NCBI GenBank assembly: GCA_002324875.1
Contig: NTJG01000001.1
Span: 1-64,000, forward strand
Length of the DNA: 64,000 nt
Direction of reading: 5' to 3'
From: Lysobacteraceae bacterium NML93-0793
Lineage (GTDB): Bacteria > Pseudomonadota > Gammaproteobacteria > Xanthomonadales > Xanthomonadaceae
Under the pieces are notes generated by a model. It had not been told where the DNA came from and did not search any database. It saw nothing but the letters and a program-made list of their open reading frames with translations. Made by a program: the position numbers and the translations under genes. Positions 16,204 to 25,000 of this stretch are shown here, piece after piece. Position 1 is the first letter of the stretch. Each line of letters starts with the position of its first letter.

Positions 16204-17916
16204 ATGTCCCGTCTGTCCGCGTCCCTTGCGTTGGTCCTGTGCTTCGGCGCGTGCACGACATCGCTGTCCATCGCGACGCAGGCGGGCACGCCGCTCTCGA
16301 TCAACCCGCTGCCGGTCCCGGGCGGCGACATCCGCGCCGAGCACCTCGCGCGCCATCTCTCGGTGCTGGCCTCGGATGCGTTCGAAGGCCGCGCGCCGAC
16401 CACCGAAGGCGAGCGCCTGACGGTCGCGTACATCAGCCGTGAGTTCGCCGAAGCCGGCCTGTCGCCCGGCGGGGATGACGGCGGCTGGACCCAGGCGGTC
16501 ACGCTCGAGCGCAGCCGCATCGACGGGCCGGTGACCGCACGCGTGCATGCCGGCGGCGTCACCCGGCCGCTCGCCAATGGTGACGACATCGCGGTGGAGT
16601 CGCTGCATCCCGCAGGCGACGGGGACCTGACCGGCGCGACGCTGGTGTTCGCCGGCTACGGCATCACCGCGCCGGAACTCGACTGGGACGACTACGCCGG
16701 CCTCGACGTGCGCGGCAAGGTCGTCGTGGTGCTGATCAACGATCCCGATTTCGAGGCCGAGGCACCGGGTCCCTTCGGTGGTCGTGCGCTCACCCTCTAC
16801 GGCCGCTGGACCTACAAGTACGAAGAGGCCGCCAAGCGCGGCGCTGCGGGCGTACTGATCGTGCACGAGACCGAGCCGGCCTCGTATCCCTGGGCCACGG
16901 TGCGCAATGGCCGCGCGGGGCCGCAGTACGACATCGTGCGCGTCGACGCCGCCACCCATCACCTGCCGATGCGCGGCTGGATGCAGGCGACGGTCGCGCG
17001 CCGGCTCTTCGCCGATGCCGGCCTCGACTTCGACGCCGAGAAGCGGCGTGCACAGACCGCGGGCTTCCGCGGCGGGGCGCTGGGAGACGCGACCCTCGAC
17101 ATCGCGTTCCGCGTCCAGCGCGACCGCGTCGTCAGCCACAACGTGGTCGGCGTGCTGGCCGGTGCGTCGCGCCCGGACGAGACGGTCGTGCTGTCCGGCC
17201 ACTGGGACAGCTTCGGCATCGGCCAGCCGGATGCCAGCGGCGACGCCATCATCAACGGCGCGGTCGACAACGCGACCGCGATCGCCTCGTTGATCGAACT
17301 CGGCCGCGTCTTCGCCGCCGGCCCGCGCCCGGCGCGCACGCTGCAGTTCATCGCGCTGACCGCCGAGGAGAACGGCCTGCTCGGCGCCACCTATTACGCG
17401 GCCAATCCGCTGCGTCCGCTGGACACCACGGCGGCCGTACTCAACATGGAGATGTGGAGCCCGGATGGCGAAACGCGTGACATCTCGTCCTGGGGCAACG
17501 GCCGGGTGTCGCTGGAACGTGACCTCGCCGAGGCTGCGGCGATCGACGGCCGGGTGCGCTCGCCCGATCCGAATCTCGAGGCCGGCCTGTTCTATCGCGC
17601 CGATCATTTCGCGTTCGCCCAGGCCGGCGTGCCGGCGATCACTATCGGCCCGGGCATGGACCAGCTCGACGGCGGTGTCGAAGGCGGCATGGCCGCACGG
17701 GCGGATTATTTCGCGCATCGATATCACCAGCCCGGCGATGCGTTCGACGCCAGCTGGGACATGGCCGGGCCGACGGCGGACACGCGCACGGTCTATCGCC
17801 TGGCCCTGGCGCTCGCCAACAGCGCGTCGTGGCCGCAGTGGGAGCCCGACAGCGAGTTCCACGCGCGTCGCGCCCGCAGCGACGCGTCGCGGACGCGCGG
17901 GCAGGACGCGCGCTGA
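16204..17916 (+). CDS. M28 family metallopeptidase with PA domain, exported
   Basis: 570 residues. A signal (MSRLSASLALVLCFGACTTS) makes it exported and possibly a lipoprotein at Cys 17. After an N-terminal segment with the family's HLSVLASDAFEGRAP opening, a protease-associated insert spans about 140-260 (AGYGITAPELDWDDYAGLDV). The di-zinc catalytic core follows: LSGHWDSFGIG, GAVDNATA, TAEENGLLGATYY, and a late HRYHQPGD segment. These are the usual metal ligands and the catalytic Glu of M28 aminopeptidases. It would remove N-terminal residues from periplasmic or extracellular peptides. ATG 16204 lies at the start of the signal. It is divergent from the I78 lipoprotein across 103 bases. A second M28 gene occurs at 57512. 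Confidence 0.93.
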   Translation: MSRLSASLALVLCFGACTTSLSIATQAGTPLSINPLPVPGGDIRAEHLARHLSVLASDAFEGRAPTTEGERLTVAYISREFAEAGLSPGGDDGGWTQAVTLERSRIDGPVTARVHAGGVTRPLANGDDIAVESLHPAGDGDLTGATLVFAGYGITAPELDWDDYAGLDVRGKVVVVLINDPDFEAEAPGPFGGRALTLYGRWTYKYEEAAKRGAAGVLIVHETEPASYPWATVRNGRAGPQYDIVRVDAATHHLPMRGWMQATVARRLFADAGLDFDAEKRRAQTAGFRGGALGDATLDIAFRVQRDRVVSHNVVGVLAGASRPDETVVLSGHWDSFGIGQPDASGDAIINGAVDNATAIASLIELGRVFAAGPRPARTLQFIALTAEENGLLGATYYAANPLRPLDTTAAVLNMEMWSPDGETRDISSWGNGRVSLERDLAEAAAIDGRVRSPDPNLEAGLFYRADHFAFAQAGVPAITIGPGMDQLDGGVEGGMAARADYFAHRYHQPGDAFDASWDMAGPTADTRTVYRLALALANSASWPQWEPDSEFHARRARSDASRTRGQDAR

Positions 17917-17942
17917 CGAGTCCGACGCGTCGCGCGTCACAC

Positions 17943-17974
17943 AAGAAAAAGCCGCCCGTCGGAGAACGGGCGGC
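17943..17974 (-). terminator. Intrinsic terminator for the Pro/Thr-rich lipoprotein gene
   Basis: A perfect 9-bp stem, GCCGCCCGT with ACGGGCGGC, with a 6-nt loop (17951-17974) is followed on the minus strand by TTTTTCTT. This is a canonical Rho-independent terminator about 100 bases after the minus-strand gene at 18076. It is also close behind the converging M28 gene. Confidence 0.85.
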
Positions 17975-18075
17975 AAGAACCGGTCGGAGAGAGAGAGGGG
18001 CATGCATGGGCATGCACCGAACCGGTGGGAGCAGGTGACCGGCGACTGTGCGTCAGCTCGGTAACATCTTCGCAA

Positions 18076-18390
18076 TCAGGTCTGTGCCGGCGGCGTCGTG
18101 GTCGGATCGGTCGGCGGCTGGGTCGTCGGATCCATGGGGTCAGTGGGCGGCAGCGTCGGGTCGACAGGCGGATTCGGATTCATCGGATCATTTGCCGGCG
18201 GCATCGTCGGGTCGGTCGGCGGCGGCATCGTCGGATCCGTGGGCGGCGGCGTGGTGGCTGGATCGTTCATCGGGGCCGGCGTCATCGGCGCGGTGTCCGT
18301 GGGGGGCACGTCGCTCGGCGGCGCATCGTTGCTGCAGGCGGTCATCGCGAAGGCCATGGCGGCCATCAGCGGAAGGGCGATCTGTCGCAT
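18076..18390 (-). CDS. Pro/Thr-rich repeat lipoprotein
   Basis: 104 residues from ATG 18390, chosen because it starts the lipoprotein signal (RQIALPLMAAMAFAMTAC, Cys about 19). The rest is low-complexity, composed of Pro, Thr, Asp and Met in loose repeats such as PPPTDPTMPPP. It is probably an extended, unstructured lipoprotein tethered to the envelope. No enzymatic domain and no family were recognised. The upstream frame to 18489 runs into the MITE-like repeat and looks non-coding. A proper terminator follows the gene. Confidence 0.65.
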   Translation of the reverse strand: MRQIALPLMAAMAFAMTACSNDAPPSDVPPTDTAPMTPAPMNDPATTPPPTDPTMPPPTDPTMPPANDPMNPNPPVDPTLPPTDPMDPTTQPPTDPTTTPPAQT

Positions 18391-18470
18391 GCGTTCACTC
18401 CGTGCGGGGTGGATGGGCAGCATGGCCGCCGGTATGTCATCCGCACGTCGTCGAGCGCGTGGAAATTCCG

Positions 18471-18634
18471 TTAGGGAAGGCCTGAACAACTGCTGCTATC
18501 CCCGCGACAGCGGGGATCCAGCGACTTCAAGCCTTTGAAAACCAGAGACGTCGGATTCCCGCTTGACCCGCCGTGCGGCCGTCGAGAGCCGTGGGAATGA
18601 CGGCCAGGAGCGGAATTGTTCAGACCTCCCTTAG
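18471..18634. repeat. MITE-like element with imperfect terminal inverted repeats
   Basis: The ends are imperfect inverted repeats of about 18 bases (15 of 18 matching): TAGGGAAGGCCTGAACAA from 18472, and the reverse complement of TTGTTCAGACCTCCCTTA near the right end. Inside is a hairpin CCCCGC-GACA-GCGGGG (18500-18515) followed by GATCCAGCGACTT. A GATTCCCGC...GGGAATGACGG pair also occurs. This resembles the short non-coding repeats common between genes of Xanthomonads and related bacteria. It has no coding capacity. It fills most of the gap between the lipoprotein and egtB. Confidence 0.7.
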
Positions 18635-18747
18635 CGCTTGGCGTGCGCCGATGGAAACGGACGCTGCGATCGGGCCACTGCATGGACGATCCCGCAATAC
18701 CGACGCCGGATAACGGCGCCATCACGCGCGCTGTCTACCCTGACGCG

Positions 18748-20043
18748 ATGGCAACGCATGCTCCCAGTCCGGCCGACGCGACCGATACCCGACCGGAGCG
18801 CATCGAGGCGCTTGCCGCGCGCTTCGACGCCGTTCGTACGCACAGTGCGCGCCTCGCTGCACCGATCACGGCCGAAGACGCGATGGTGCAGAGCATGGAG
18901 GACGCCAGTCCGACCAAATGGCATCTGGCCCATACCACCTGGTTCTTCGAACGCTTCGTGCTCGCCGAGGATGCCGGGTACCGGCCCGTCGATGGCGCGT
19001 GGGACTATCTCTTCAACAGCTACTACCAGAGCGTCGGGCCGATGCATGCGCGGCCGCGCCGGGGCCTGCTGTCGCGGCCGTCGCTGGCGCAGGTGCTGGA
19101 CTATCGCGCCGAGATCGACGCGCGCATGCGCGCGCGTCTGCAGGCGGGAACGCTCGATGCGCACCGGCTCGATATCATCGAGCTGGGCCTGCAGCACGAG
19201 CAGCAGCATCAGGAGTTGCTGGTCACCGACATCAAGCACGCGTTCTGGTGCAACCCGCTGGCGCCGGCGTATCACACCTTGCCGGCGGCGGATGTCCGCG
19301 AGGCCGCACCGCTGCGCTGGCTGGCGCGCGAGGAATCGATCTGCGAGATCGGCCATCCCGGCTGGCCCGGCGCGGCGGGCTTCGCCTACGACAACGAATC
19401 GCCGCGGCACCGGGTGCTGGTACCCGCGCATGCGCTCGCCAGCCGTCCGGTCAGCAATGCCGAGTTCGGCGAATTCATCGCTGATGGCGGTTACCGGACC
19501 CCGGGCGTGTGGCTCAGCGCCGGCTGGGCACGCGTGCAGGCCGATGGCTGGGTACGCCCGCTGTACTGGAACGACGACGCGACCCGGGAGTTCACGCTCG
19601 CCGGCTGGCGCGCGCTCGAGCCTGGCGCACCGGTCTGCCATTTGAGCTATTACGAGGCCGACGCCTACGCGCGCTGGGCCGGTGCGCGCCTGCCGACCGA
19701 GTTCGAATGGGAGCAGGCGGCCGCGGGCTTGGCGATCGACGGCCACTTCGCCGATGCGGGTCGCCTGCACCCGAGCGTGTCGACGGCCGGCGCCGGCCTG
19801 GATCAGATGTTCGGCGATGTCTGGGAATGGACGTCGAGCGCCTACACCGCCTATCCCGGCTACCGGCCGTGGCCCGGTGCGCTGGGCGAATACAACGGCA
19901 AGTTCATGGATGCGCAGTGGGTGCTGCGCGGCGGAAGCTGCGCCACGCCGCCCGACCATATCCGCGCCAGCTACCGCAATTTCTTTCCCTCCGACGCACG
20001 CTGGCAGTTCGCCGGGCTGCGTCTCGCCAAGGATTCCGCATGA
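18748..20043 (+). CDS. egtB: Ergothioneine biosynthesis sulfoxide synthase EgtB
   Basis: 431 residues. EgtB is a non-haem iron oxygenase joining a thiol substrate (gamma-glutamylcysteine or cysteine) to the imidazole C2 of trimethylhistidine (hercynine). The N-terminal DinB-like domain provides the iron ligands: SPTKWHLAHTTWFFE (His about 62) and LQHEQQHQE (His about 150 and 154). The C-terminal FGE-sulfatase domain has HPVSNAEF-like RPVSNAEFGEFI, ARLPTEFEWEQAA, VWEWTSS and a final VLRGGSCATPPDHIRASYRNFF. ATG 18748 avoids upstream sequence belonging to the repeat; an in-frame ATG at 18682 is also possible. It overlaps egtD by four bases, so the two are translationally coupled. The product is a thiol antioxidant. 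Confidence 0.94.
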   Translation: MATHAPSPADATDTRPERIEALAARFDAVRTHSARLAAPITAEDAMVQSMEDASPTKWHLAHTTWFFERFVLAEDAGYRPVDGAWDYLFNSYYQSVGPMHARPRRGLLSRPSLAQVLDYRAEIDARMRARLQAGTLDAHRLDIIELGLQHEQQHQELLVTDIKHAFWCNPLAPAYHTLPAADVREAAPLRWLAREESICEIGHPGWPGAAGFAYDNESPRHRVLVPAHALASRPVSNAEFGEFIADGGYRTPGVWLSAGWARVQADGWVRPLYWNDDATREFTLAGWRALEPGAPVCHLSYYEADAYARWAGARLPTEFEWEQAAAGLAIDGHFADAGRLHPSVSTAGAGLDQMFGDVWEWTSSAYTAYPGYRPWPGALGEYNGKFMDAQWVLRGGSCATPPDHIRASYRNFFPSDARWQFAGLRLAKDSA

Positions 20044-21023
20044 ATGCCGCCACTGCCCGCGCCCGTGCCCAGGCCGCACTGACCGATCTGCGCCCGCAGC
20101 CGGGCGACATCACCGCGGACGCGATCGCCGGGCTGTCGCGCTCGTCGCGCACCTTGCCGTCGAAGTATTTCTACGACGCCGAAGGCTCGCGCCTGTTCGA
20201 GGCCATCACCCGTCAGCCGGAGTACTACCTCACCCGCACGGAACTGGCGCTGCTGGAATCCACGATGCCGTCGATCGCGCAGGCCGTGGGTGCGCGTGTG
20301 CACGTCGTCGAATTCGGCAGTGGCAGCGGACGCAAGACCGAGCTGCTGCTCGACGGTCTCGAGGCGCCGGTCGCGTACACGCCGATCGAGATTTCGCGCA
20401 CCGCACTGATGGACAGCGTGACCCGTCTCGGTCAGTCGTTTCCCGATGTCGAGATGCTGCCGGTGTGCGCCGATTTCACCCGTCCCGTGCCACTGCCGAC
20501 GGCGACGCATCGGTCGCAACGCACGCTGGTGTTTTTTCCCGGATCGACGCTGGGCAACTTCGAGGAACGCGATGCCGTGCAGCTGCTGACGTCGATGCGG
20601 GGCACGATGGGCGAGACCGGCTGCGCGCTGATCGGGATCGATCTGGACAAGGATCCGTCGGTCATCGAAGCCGCCTACAACGATCTCGCCGGCGTCACCG
20701 CGGCGTTCACGCTGAACCTGCTGGCGCGGCTCAATCGCGAGATCGGCAGTGACTTCGATCTCGACGGGTTTCACCACCACGCCGTGTATGCCCGCGAGCG
20801 CATGCGCATCGAAACCGCGCTGGTCAGCGACCGTGAGCAGACGGTCCGCATCGGTACGCGCGAGTTCACGTTCGCGGCCGGTGAGGCGCTGCACGTCGAG
20901 ATCAGCCAGAAGTACACCGATGCCTCGTTCGCCGCGCTCGCGGCGCGCGCCGGCCTTCGCGTGACCCATGGCTGGAACGACCGCACCGACGCGTTCGGCC
21001 TGCGCCTGCTGCAGCCGGCCTGA
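20040..21023 (+). CDS. egtD: L-histidine N-alpha-methyltransferase EgtD
   Basis: 327 residues, the usual EgtD length. It trimethylates the histidine alpha-amino group with three SAM to make hercynine, the EgtB substrate. Visible are the N-terminal SSRTLPSKYFYDAEGSRLFE and QPEYYLTRTE blocks, the SAM motif VVEFGSGSGRKTELLL, YTPIEIS, and FFPGSTLGNFE followed by the LIGIDLDKD stretch. The ATG overlaps the egtB stop as ATGA. EgtB and EgtD together are the aerobic two-gene pathway seen in proteobacteria; egtA, egtC and egtE are not nearby, as is often the case outside actinobacteria. Confidence 0.96.
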   Translation: MNAATARARAQAALTDLRPQPGDITADAIAGLSRSSRTLPSKYFYDAEGSRLFEAITRQPEYYLTRTELALLESTMPSIAQAVGARVHVVEFGSGSGRKTELLLDGLEAPVAYTPIEISRTALMDSVTRLGQSFPDVEMLPVCADFTRPVPLPTATHRSQRTLVFFPGSTLGNFEERDAVQLLTSMRGTMGETGCALIGIDLDKDPSVIEAAYNDLAGVTAAFTLNLLARLNREIGSDFDLDGFHHHAVYARERMRIETALVSDREQTVRIGTREFTFAAGEALHVEISQKYTDASFAALAARAGLRVTHGWNDRTDAFGLRLLQPA

Positions 21024-21028
21024 TCGGC

Positions 21029-21301
21029 GTGCCGCCGGCTGCGGCGCGCATCGCCGGCGCGATCCAGGCGATGCTCGCGCAGCGCGCCGATGACGCATCG
21101 ATCTGTCCGTCCGAAGTCGCGCGCGCCATCGGCGGTGCGCACTGGCGCGCGCTGATGCCCGAGGTGCGGCGGATCGCCGGGCAGCTGGCGGGCGAGGGCA
21201 TCGTCGTGCTCACCCAAGGCGATTCCGTCCTGGACCCCGAGGTGCCGCCCGTCGGCCCGATCCGTCTGCGCCGTGGCACGCGCTGGCGCGGGCAGGCATG
21301 A
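21029..21301 (+). CDS. DUF3253 domain protein
   Basis: 90 residues with a GTG start at 21029, five bases after the egtD stop. It matches the DUF3253 pattern: a short helical start, then SICPSEVARAIGGAHWRALM, VRRIAGQLAGEGIVVLTQ and the closing GPIRLRRG. The fold is expected to be a winged helix-like small domain, but function is unknown. The spacing makes it very likely to be read together with egtB and egtD. Whether it has any role in ergothioneine synthesis is unknown. Confidence 0.8.
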   Translation: MPPAAARIAGAIQAMLAQRADDASICPSEVARAIGGAHWRALMPEVRRIAGQLAGEGIVVLTQGDSVLDPEVPPVGPIRLRRGTRWRGQA

Positions 21302-21329
21302 CGGTTCCAGCGTCACGTAAGGTGTGCGG

Positions 21330-21974
21330 ATGAAGACATCCGCCTACGCCGACCCTTCGGATCCAGCGCCGCTGCCCGAGTCGCCGGCCTGCGAGCGCAA
21401 CCGCGCGCCGATCCTGGACGTCCTCCGCGAGGCATTCGCGACCCGGCGGCATGTGCTCGAGATCGGCAGCGGCACCGGTCAGCATGCCGTGCACTTCGCG
21501 GCGGCGATGCCCTGGCTGCGCTGGCAGGGTTCCGATCGCGCGGGCCAGGACCTGGGCCTGGCCCGACGGCTCGCCGAAGCGGCCCTCCCCAACACGCCGG
21601 CACCGCTCGATCTCGACGTCGCGCACGGCCCCTGGCCCGTCGCTGCGCCTGGCACGGCGCGCTTCGATGCCGCGTTCACGGCCAACACCCTGCACATCAT
21701 GGGCTGGGACGCGGTGCAAGCCTGTTTCGCGGGGCTCGATGCGGTGCTCGCCGACGACGCCAGCCTCGTCGTCTACGGCCCCTTCAATGTCGGCGGTGGG
21801 TTCACCAGTGACAGCAACCGCGATTTCGACGCGATGCTGCGCGCGCGCGATCCCCGCTCGGGACTGCGTGATCTCGAGGCCGTCGACGCCCTCGCTGCGC
21901 GTATCCGCCTGCGCCTGCGCGGCGACATCGCGATGCCCGCGCACAACCGCTGCCTGGTCTGGCAGCGGCCGTGA
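21330..21974 (+). CDS. DUF938 family SAM-dependent methyltransferase-like protein
   Basis: 214 residues. ATG 21330 has AAGGTG upstream; a GTG six bases earlier is in frame. The sequence shows the family's SPACERNRAPILDVL opening, the SAM motif HVLEIGSGTGQHAVHFA, the WQGSDRAGQDL segment, NTLHIMGWDAV and YGPFNVGGGFTSDSN. It is a class I methyltransferase fold of the DUF938 group; substrate is unknown. It lies 28 bases after the DUF3253 gene on the same strand, so it could be the last gene of an egtB-egtD-DUF3253-DUF938 transcript. A hairpin follows the stop. Confidence 0.87.
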   Translation: MKTSAYADPSDPAPLPESPACERNRAPILDVLREAFATRRHVLEIGSGTGQHAVHFAAAMPWLRWQGSDRAGQDLGLARRLAEAALPNTPAPLDLDVAHGPWPVAAPGTARFDAAFTANTLHIMGWDAVQACFAGLDAVLADDASLVVYGPFNVGGGFTSDSNRDFDAMLRARDPRSGLRDLEAVDALAARIRLRLRGDIAMPAHNRCLVWQRP

Positions 21975-21981
21975 GCCGCGA

Positions 21982-22003
21982 TGCGCGCCCGGAGCGGCGC
22001 GCA
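21982..22003. terminator. Hairpin between convergent genes
   Basis: A perfect 8-bp stem, TGCGCGCC with GGCGCGCA, with a 6-nt loop lies between the DUF938 stop and the end of the converging ferredoxin oxidoreductase gene. There is no T-tract, so terminator function is tentative. Confidence 0.35.
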
Positions 22004-22025
22004 CCACAGCGAAGCACCGTGGACC

Positions 22026-25000
22026 TCAGGCGGCCTGCACGATCCGCAGCGGGTTCTTCCATTCCTTGAGCAGTTCGGCCTCGCGCGCCTTGGCGGCGTG
22101 CAGGTGGGCCTCCTTGACGTGGCCGTAGCCGCGGATGTGTTCGGGCACGCTGGCGATCTCGGCGGCGAGGTCGACATTGCCGCCGTCGAGCGTCTCGAGC
22201 AGGCCACCGACAGTGGCTTCGTACTCGTTGATCAGGCGACGCTCCATCTTGCGCTCCTCGGTGTAGCCGAAGATGTCGAACGTGCCGCCGCGCAGGAACT
22301 TCAGCTTCGCCAGCACGCCGAAGGCCTTGAACATCCACGGCCCGTACTCGCGCTTGATCAGCTCGCCCTTGTCGTTCTTCTTCGCCAGCAGCGGCGGCGC
22401 CAGATGGAAGCGCACGGTGTAGTCGCCTTCGAACTGCTGTTCGAGCTTCCGCTTGAAATCACCGCTGGTGTACAGGCGGGCGACTTCGTATTCGTCCTTG
22501 TAGGCCATCAGCTTGAACAGATAGCGCGCGGCGGCTTCCGACAATGCGGTCGAGCCGGGCGCCCTGGTCTGTTCGGCGCTGCGCACGCGCTGCACGAAAT
22601 CGCTGTAGCGCTTCGCGTACGCGGCGTCCTGGTACTCGGTGAGGAACGCGCTGCGGCGTGCGACCACTTCGTCGAGCGAGCGCGACAGGCGCGCGTCGTC
22701 GAGTGGCAGGAAGGCCACGTTGTCCTCGGCCCCGTGCGCGGGCACGTGGCGCAGGTCGGCCTCGTTGCGGGTCACGCGCGGCGCGGACGTCGCGCCCCAT
22801 TCGCTGGTTTCCCACTCCCCCGGCGGCAGCACCGGCAGTTCGTGCACCGTGCGCTCGGCGGCCGTCGGCGCATTGCGCACCAGGCCGGCCGCGGCGCTGA
22901 CCGCGTCGAAATCGACGACCGCGAGGCGCCCCCAGGCAAACGCGGTCTTGTTCATTTCGACCGCCGCGCCGTTGAGTTCCACCGCGCGCATGATCGCGTC
23001 GAACGAGATCGGCACCAGGCCGCGCTGCCAGGCGTAGCCGAGGATGAAGAGGTTCGCCGCGATCGCATCGCCCATCAGTGCGGTCGCGAGCTGGGTGGCG
23101 TCGATCTGCAGCGGCGCCTTGCCGCCGAGCGCATGCTGGATCGCGGCGACGATGTCGGCCGCCGGAAACTGCATGTCCGGACGCGTGGTGAACGTGCCGG
23201 GCATCGCCTCGTAGGTATTGAGCACGACCTGCGAGCGGTCGCCGCGGATCTTCGACAGCGTCCAGTAGTCGTTGACGACGACCATGTCGCAGCCGAGCAC
23301 CAGGTCCGCCTCGCCGGCGGCGATGCGCACCGCGTGGATGTCGGCCGGCGCCTTCGCGATGCGGATGTGCGTGGTCACCGCACCGCCCTTCTGCGCGAGG
23401 CCGGTCTGGTCGAGCACGCTCGCGCCGCGGCCTTCGAGATGCCCGGCCATGCCGAGCAGCGCGCCGATCGTGACCACGCCGGTGCCGCCGACGCCGGTGA
23501 TCAGGATGTTCCACGGCTGCGCCAGGTCGGTCGCGAACGTCGGCATCGGCAGGTTCGCGAGCTTCTCGGCCGCGGACACCTTCTTGCCCTTGCGCGGCGC
23601 GCCGCCGTGCACGGTGACGAAGCTCGGGCAGAAGCCCTCGACGCAGGAATAGTCCTTGTTGCAGTTGCTCTGGTCGATCTCGCGCTTGCGGCCGAACTCG
23701 GTCTCCTTCGGCAGCACCGACACGCAGAACGACTTCTTGCCGCAGTCGCCGCAGCCTTCGCAGACCAGCGTGTTGACCATGACCCGCTTCTGCGGATCGG
23801 CGATCTTGCCGCGCTTGCGACGGCGGCGCTTCTCGGTCGCGCAGGTCTGGTCGTAGATCAGCACGCTGACGCCCTTGACCTCGCGCAACTGCTTCTGCAC
23901 CGCGTCGAGGTCGCGGCGGTCGTGGAATTCCACGCCCGACGGGAACAGCTCGCGCTTCGACCACTTGCCGATGTCGTCGCTGACCAGCGCGATCACGTCG
24001 ACGCCTTCACTGCGCACCTGGTGCGCGATCTGCGGCACGGTCAGCGTGCCGTCGACCGGCTGGCCGCCGGTCATCGCGACCGCGTCGTTGTAGAGGATCT
24101 TGTAGGTGATGTTGACGCCGGCCGCGACCGACTGGCGGATCGCCAGCGAACCGCTGTGGAAATACGTGCCGTCGCCGAGGTTCTGGAACACGTGCGGCGT
24201 ATCGGTGAACGCCGACTGCCCGCACCAGGTGACGCCTTCGCCGCCCATCTGGGTGAAGGTGTCGGTGTCGCGGTCCATCCACGTGACCATGTAGTGGCAG
24301 CCGATGCCGGCCAGCGCACGCGAGCCTTCCGGCACCTTGGTCGAGGTGTTGTGCGGGCAGCCCGAGCAGTAGTGCGGCACGCGCGGGAACTGCGCTCGGG
24401 GCAGGGCGAGTTCGCCTTCCTTCGCTTCCATCCACTGCAGCACGTCGTGCATCTTCTGCCGCTCGCTGCCGTCATCGGGCAGGTAGCGCAGGATGCGGCG
24501 CGCGATGACGCCGGCGATCGTCGCGGGCGTGAGCTCGCCGGTACTCGGCAGGATCCACGCGCCGCTCTCGTCGTACTTGCCGACGATGCTCGGGCGCTCG
24601 CCTTCGAAGTTGTAGAACAGCTCCTTCATCTGGCCTTCGATGAAGCCGTGCTTTTCCTCGACGACGAGGATGTCCTGCAGGCCGCGCGCGAAGCTGCGGA
24701 TGCCGAGCGGCTCCAGCGGCCAGGTCATGCCGACCTTGTAGACGCGGATGCCGAGCGCGCGGCACGCGGCCTCGTCGAGGCCGAGGTACTCGAGCGCGGT
24801 CAGCACGTCGAGGTAGCTCTTGCCGGTGGTGACGATGCCGAAGCGTGCATCGGGCGTGTCCAGCACCATGCGGTCGATGCGGTTCGCGCGCGCGAACGCC
24901 TGCGCGGCCTTGACCGCATAGCGGTGCAGGCGCATCTCCTGGTCCATCGGCGGATCCGGCCAGCGGATGTTGAGGCCGCCGGCGGGCATCTCGAAATCGT

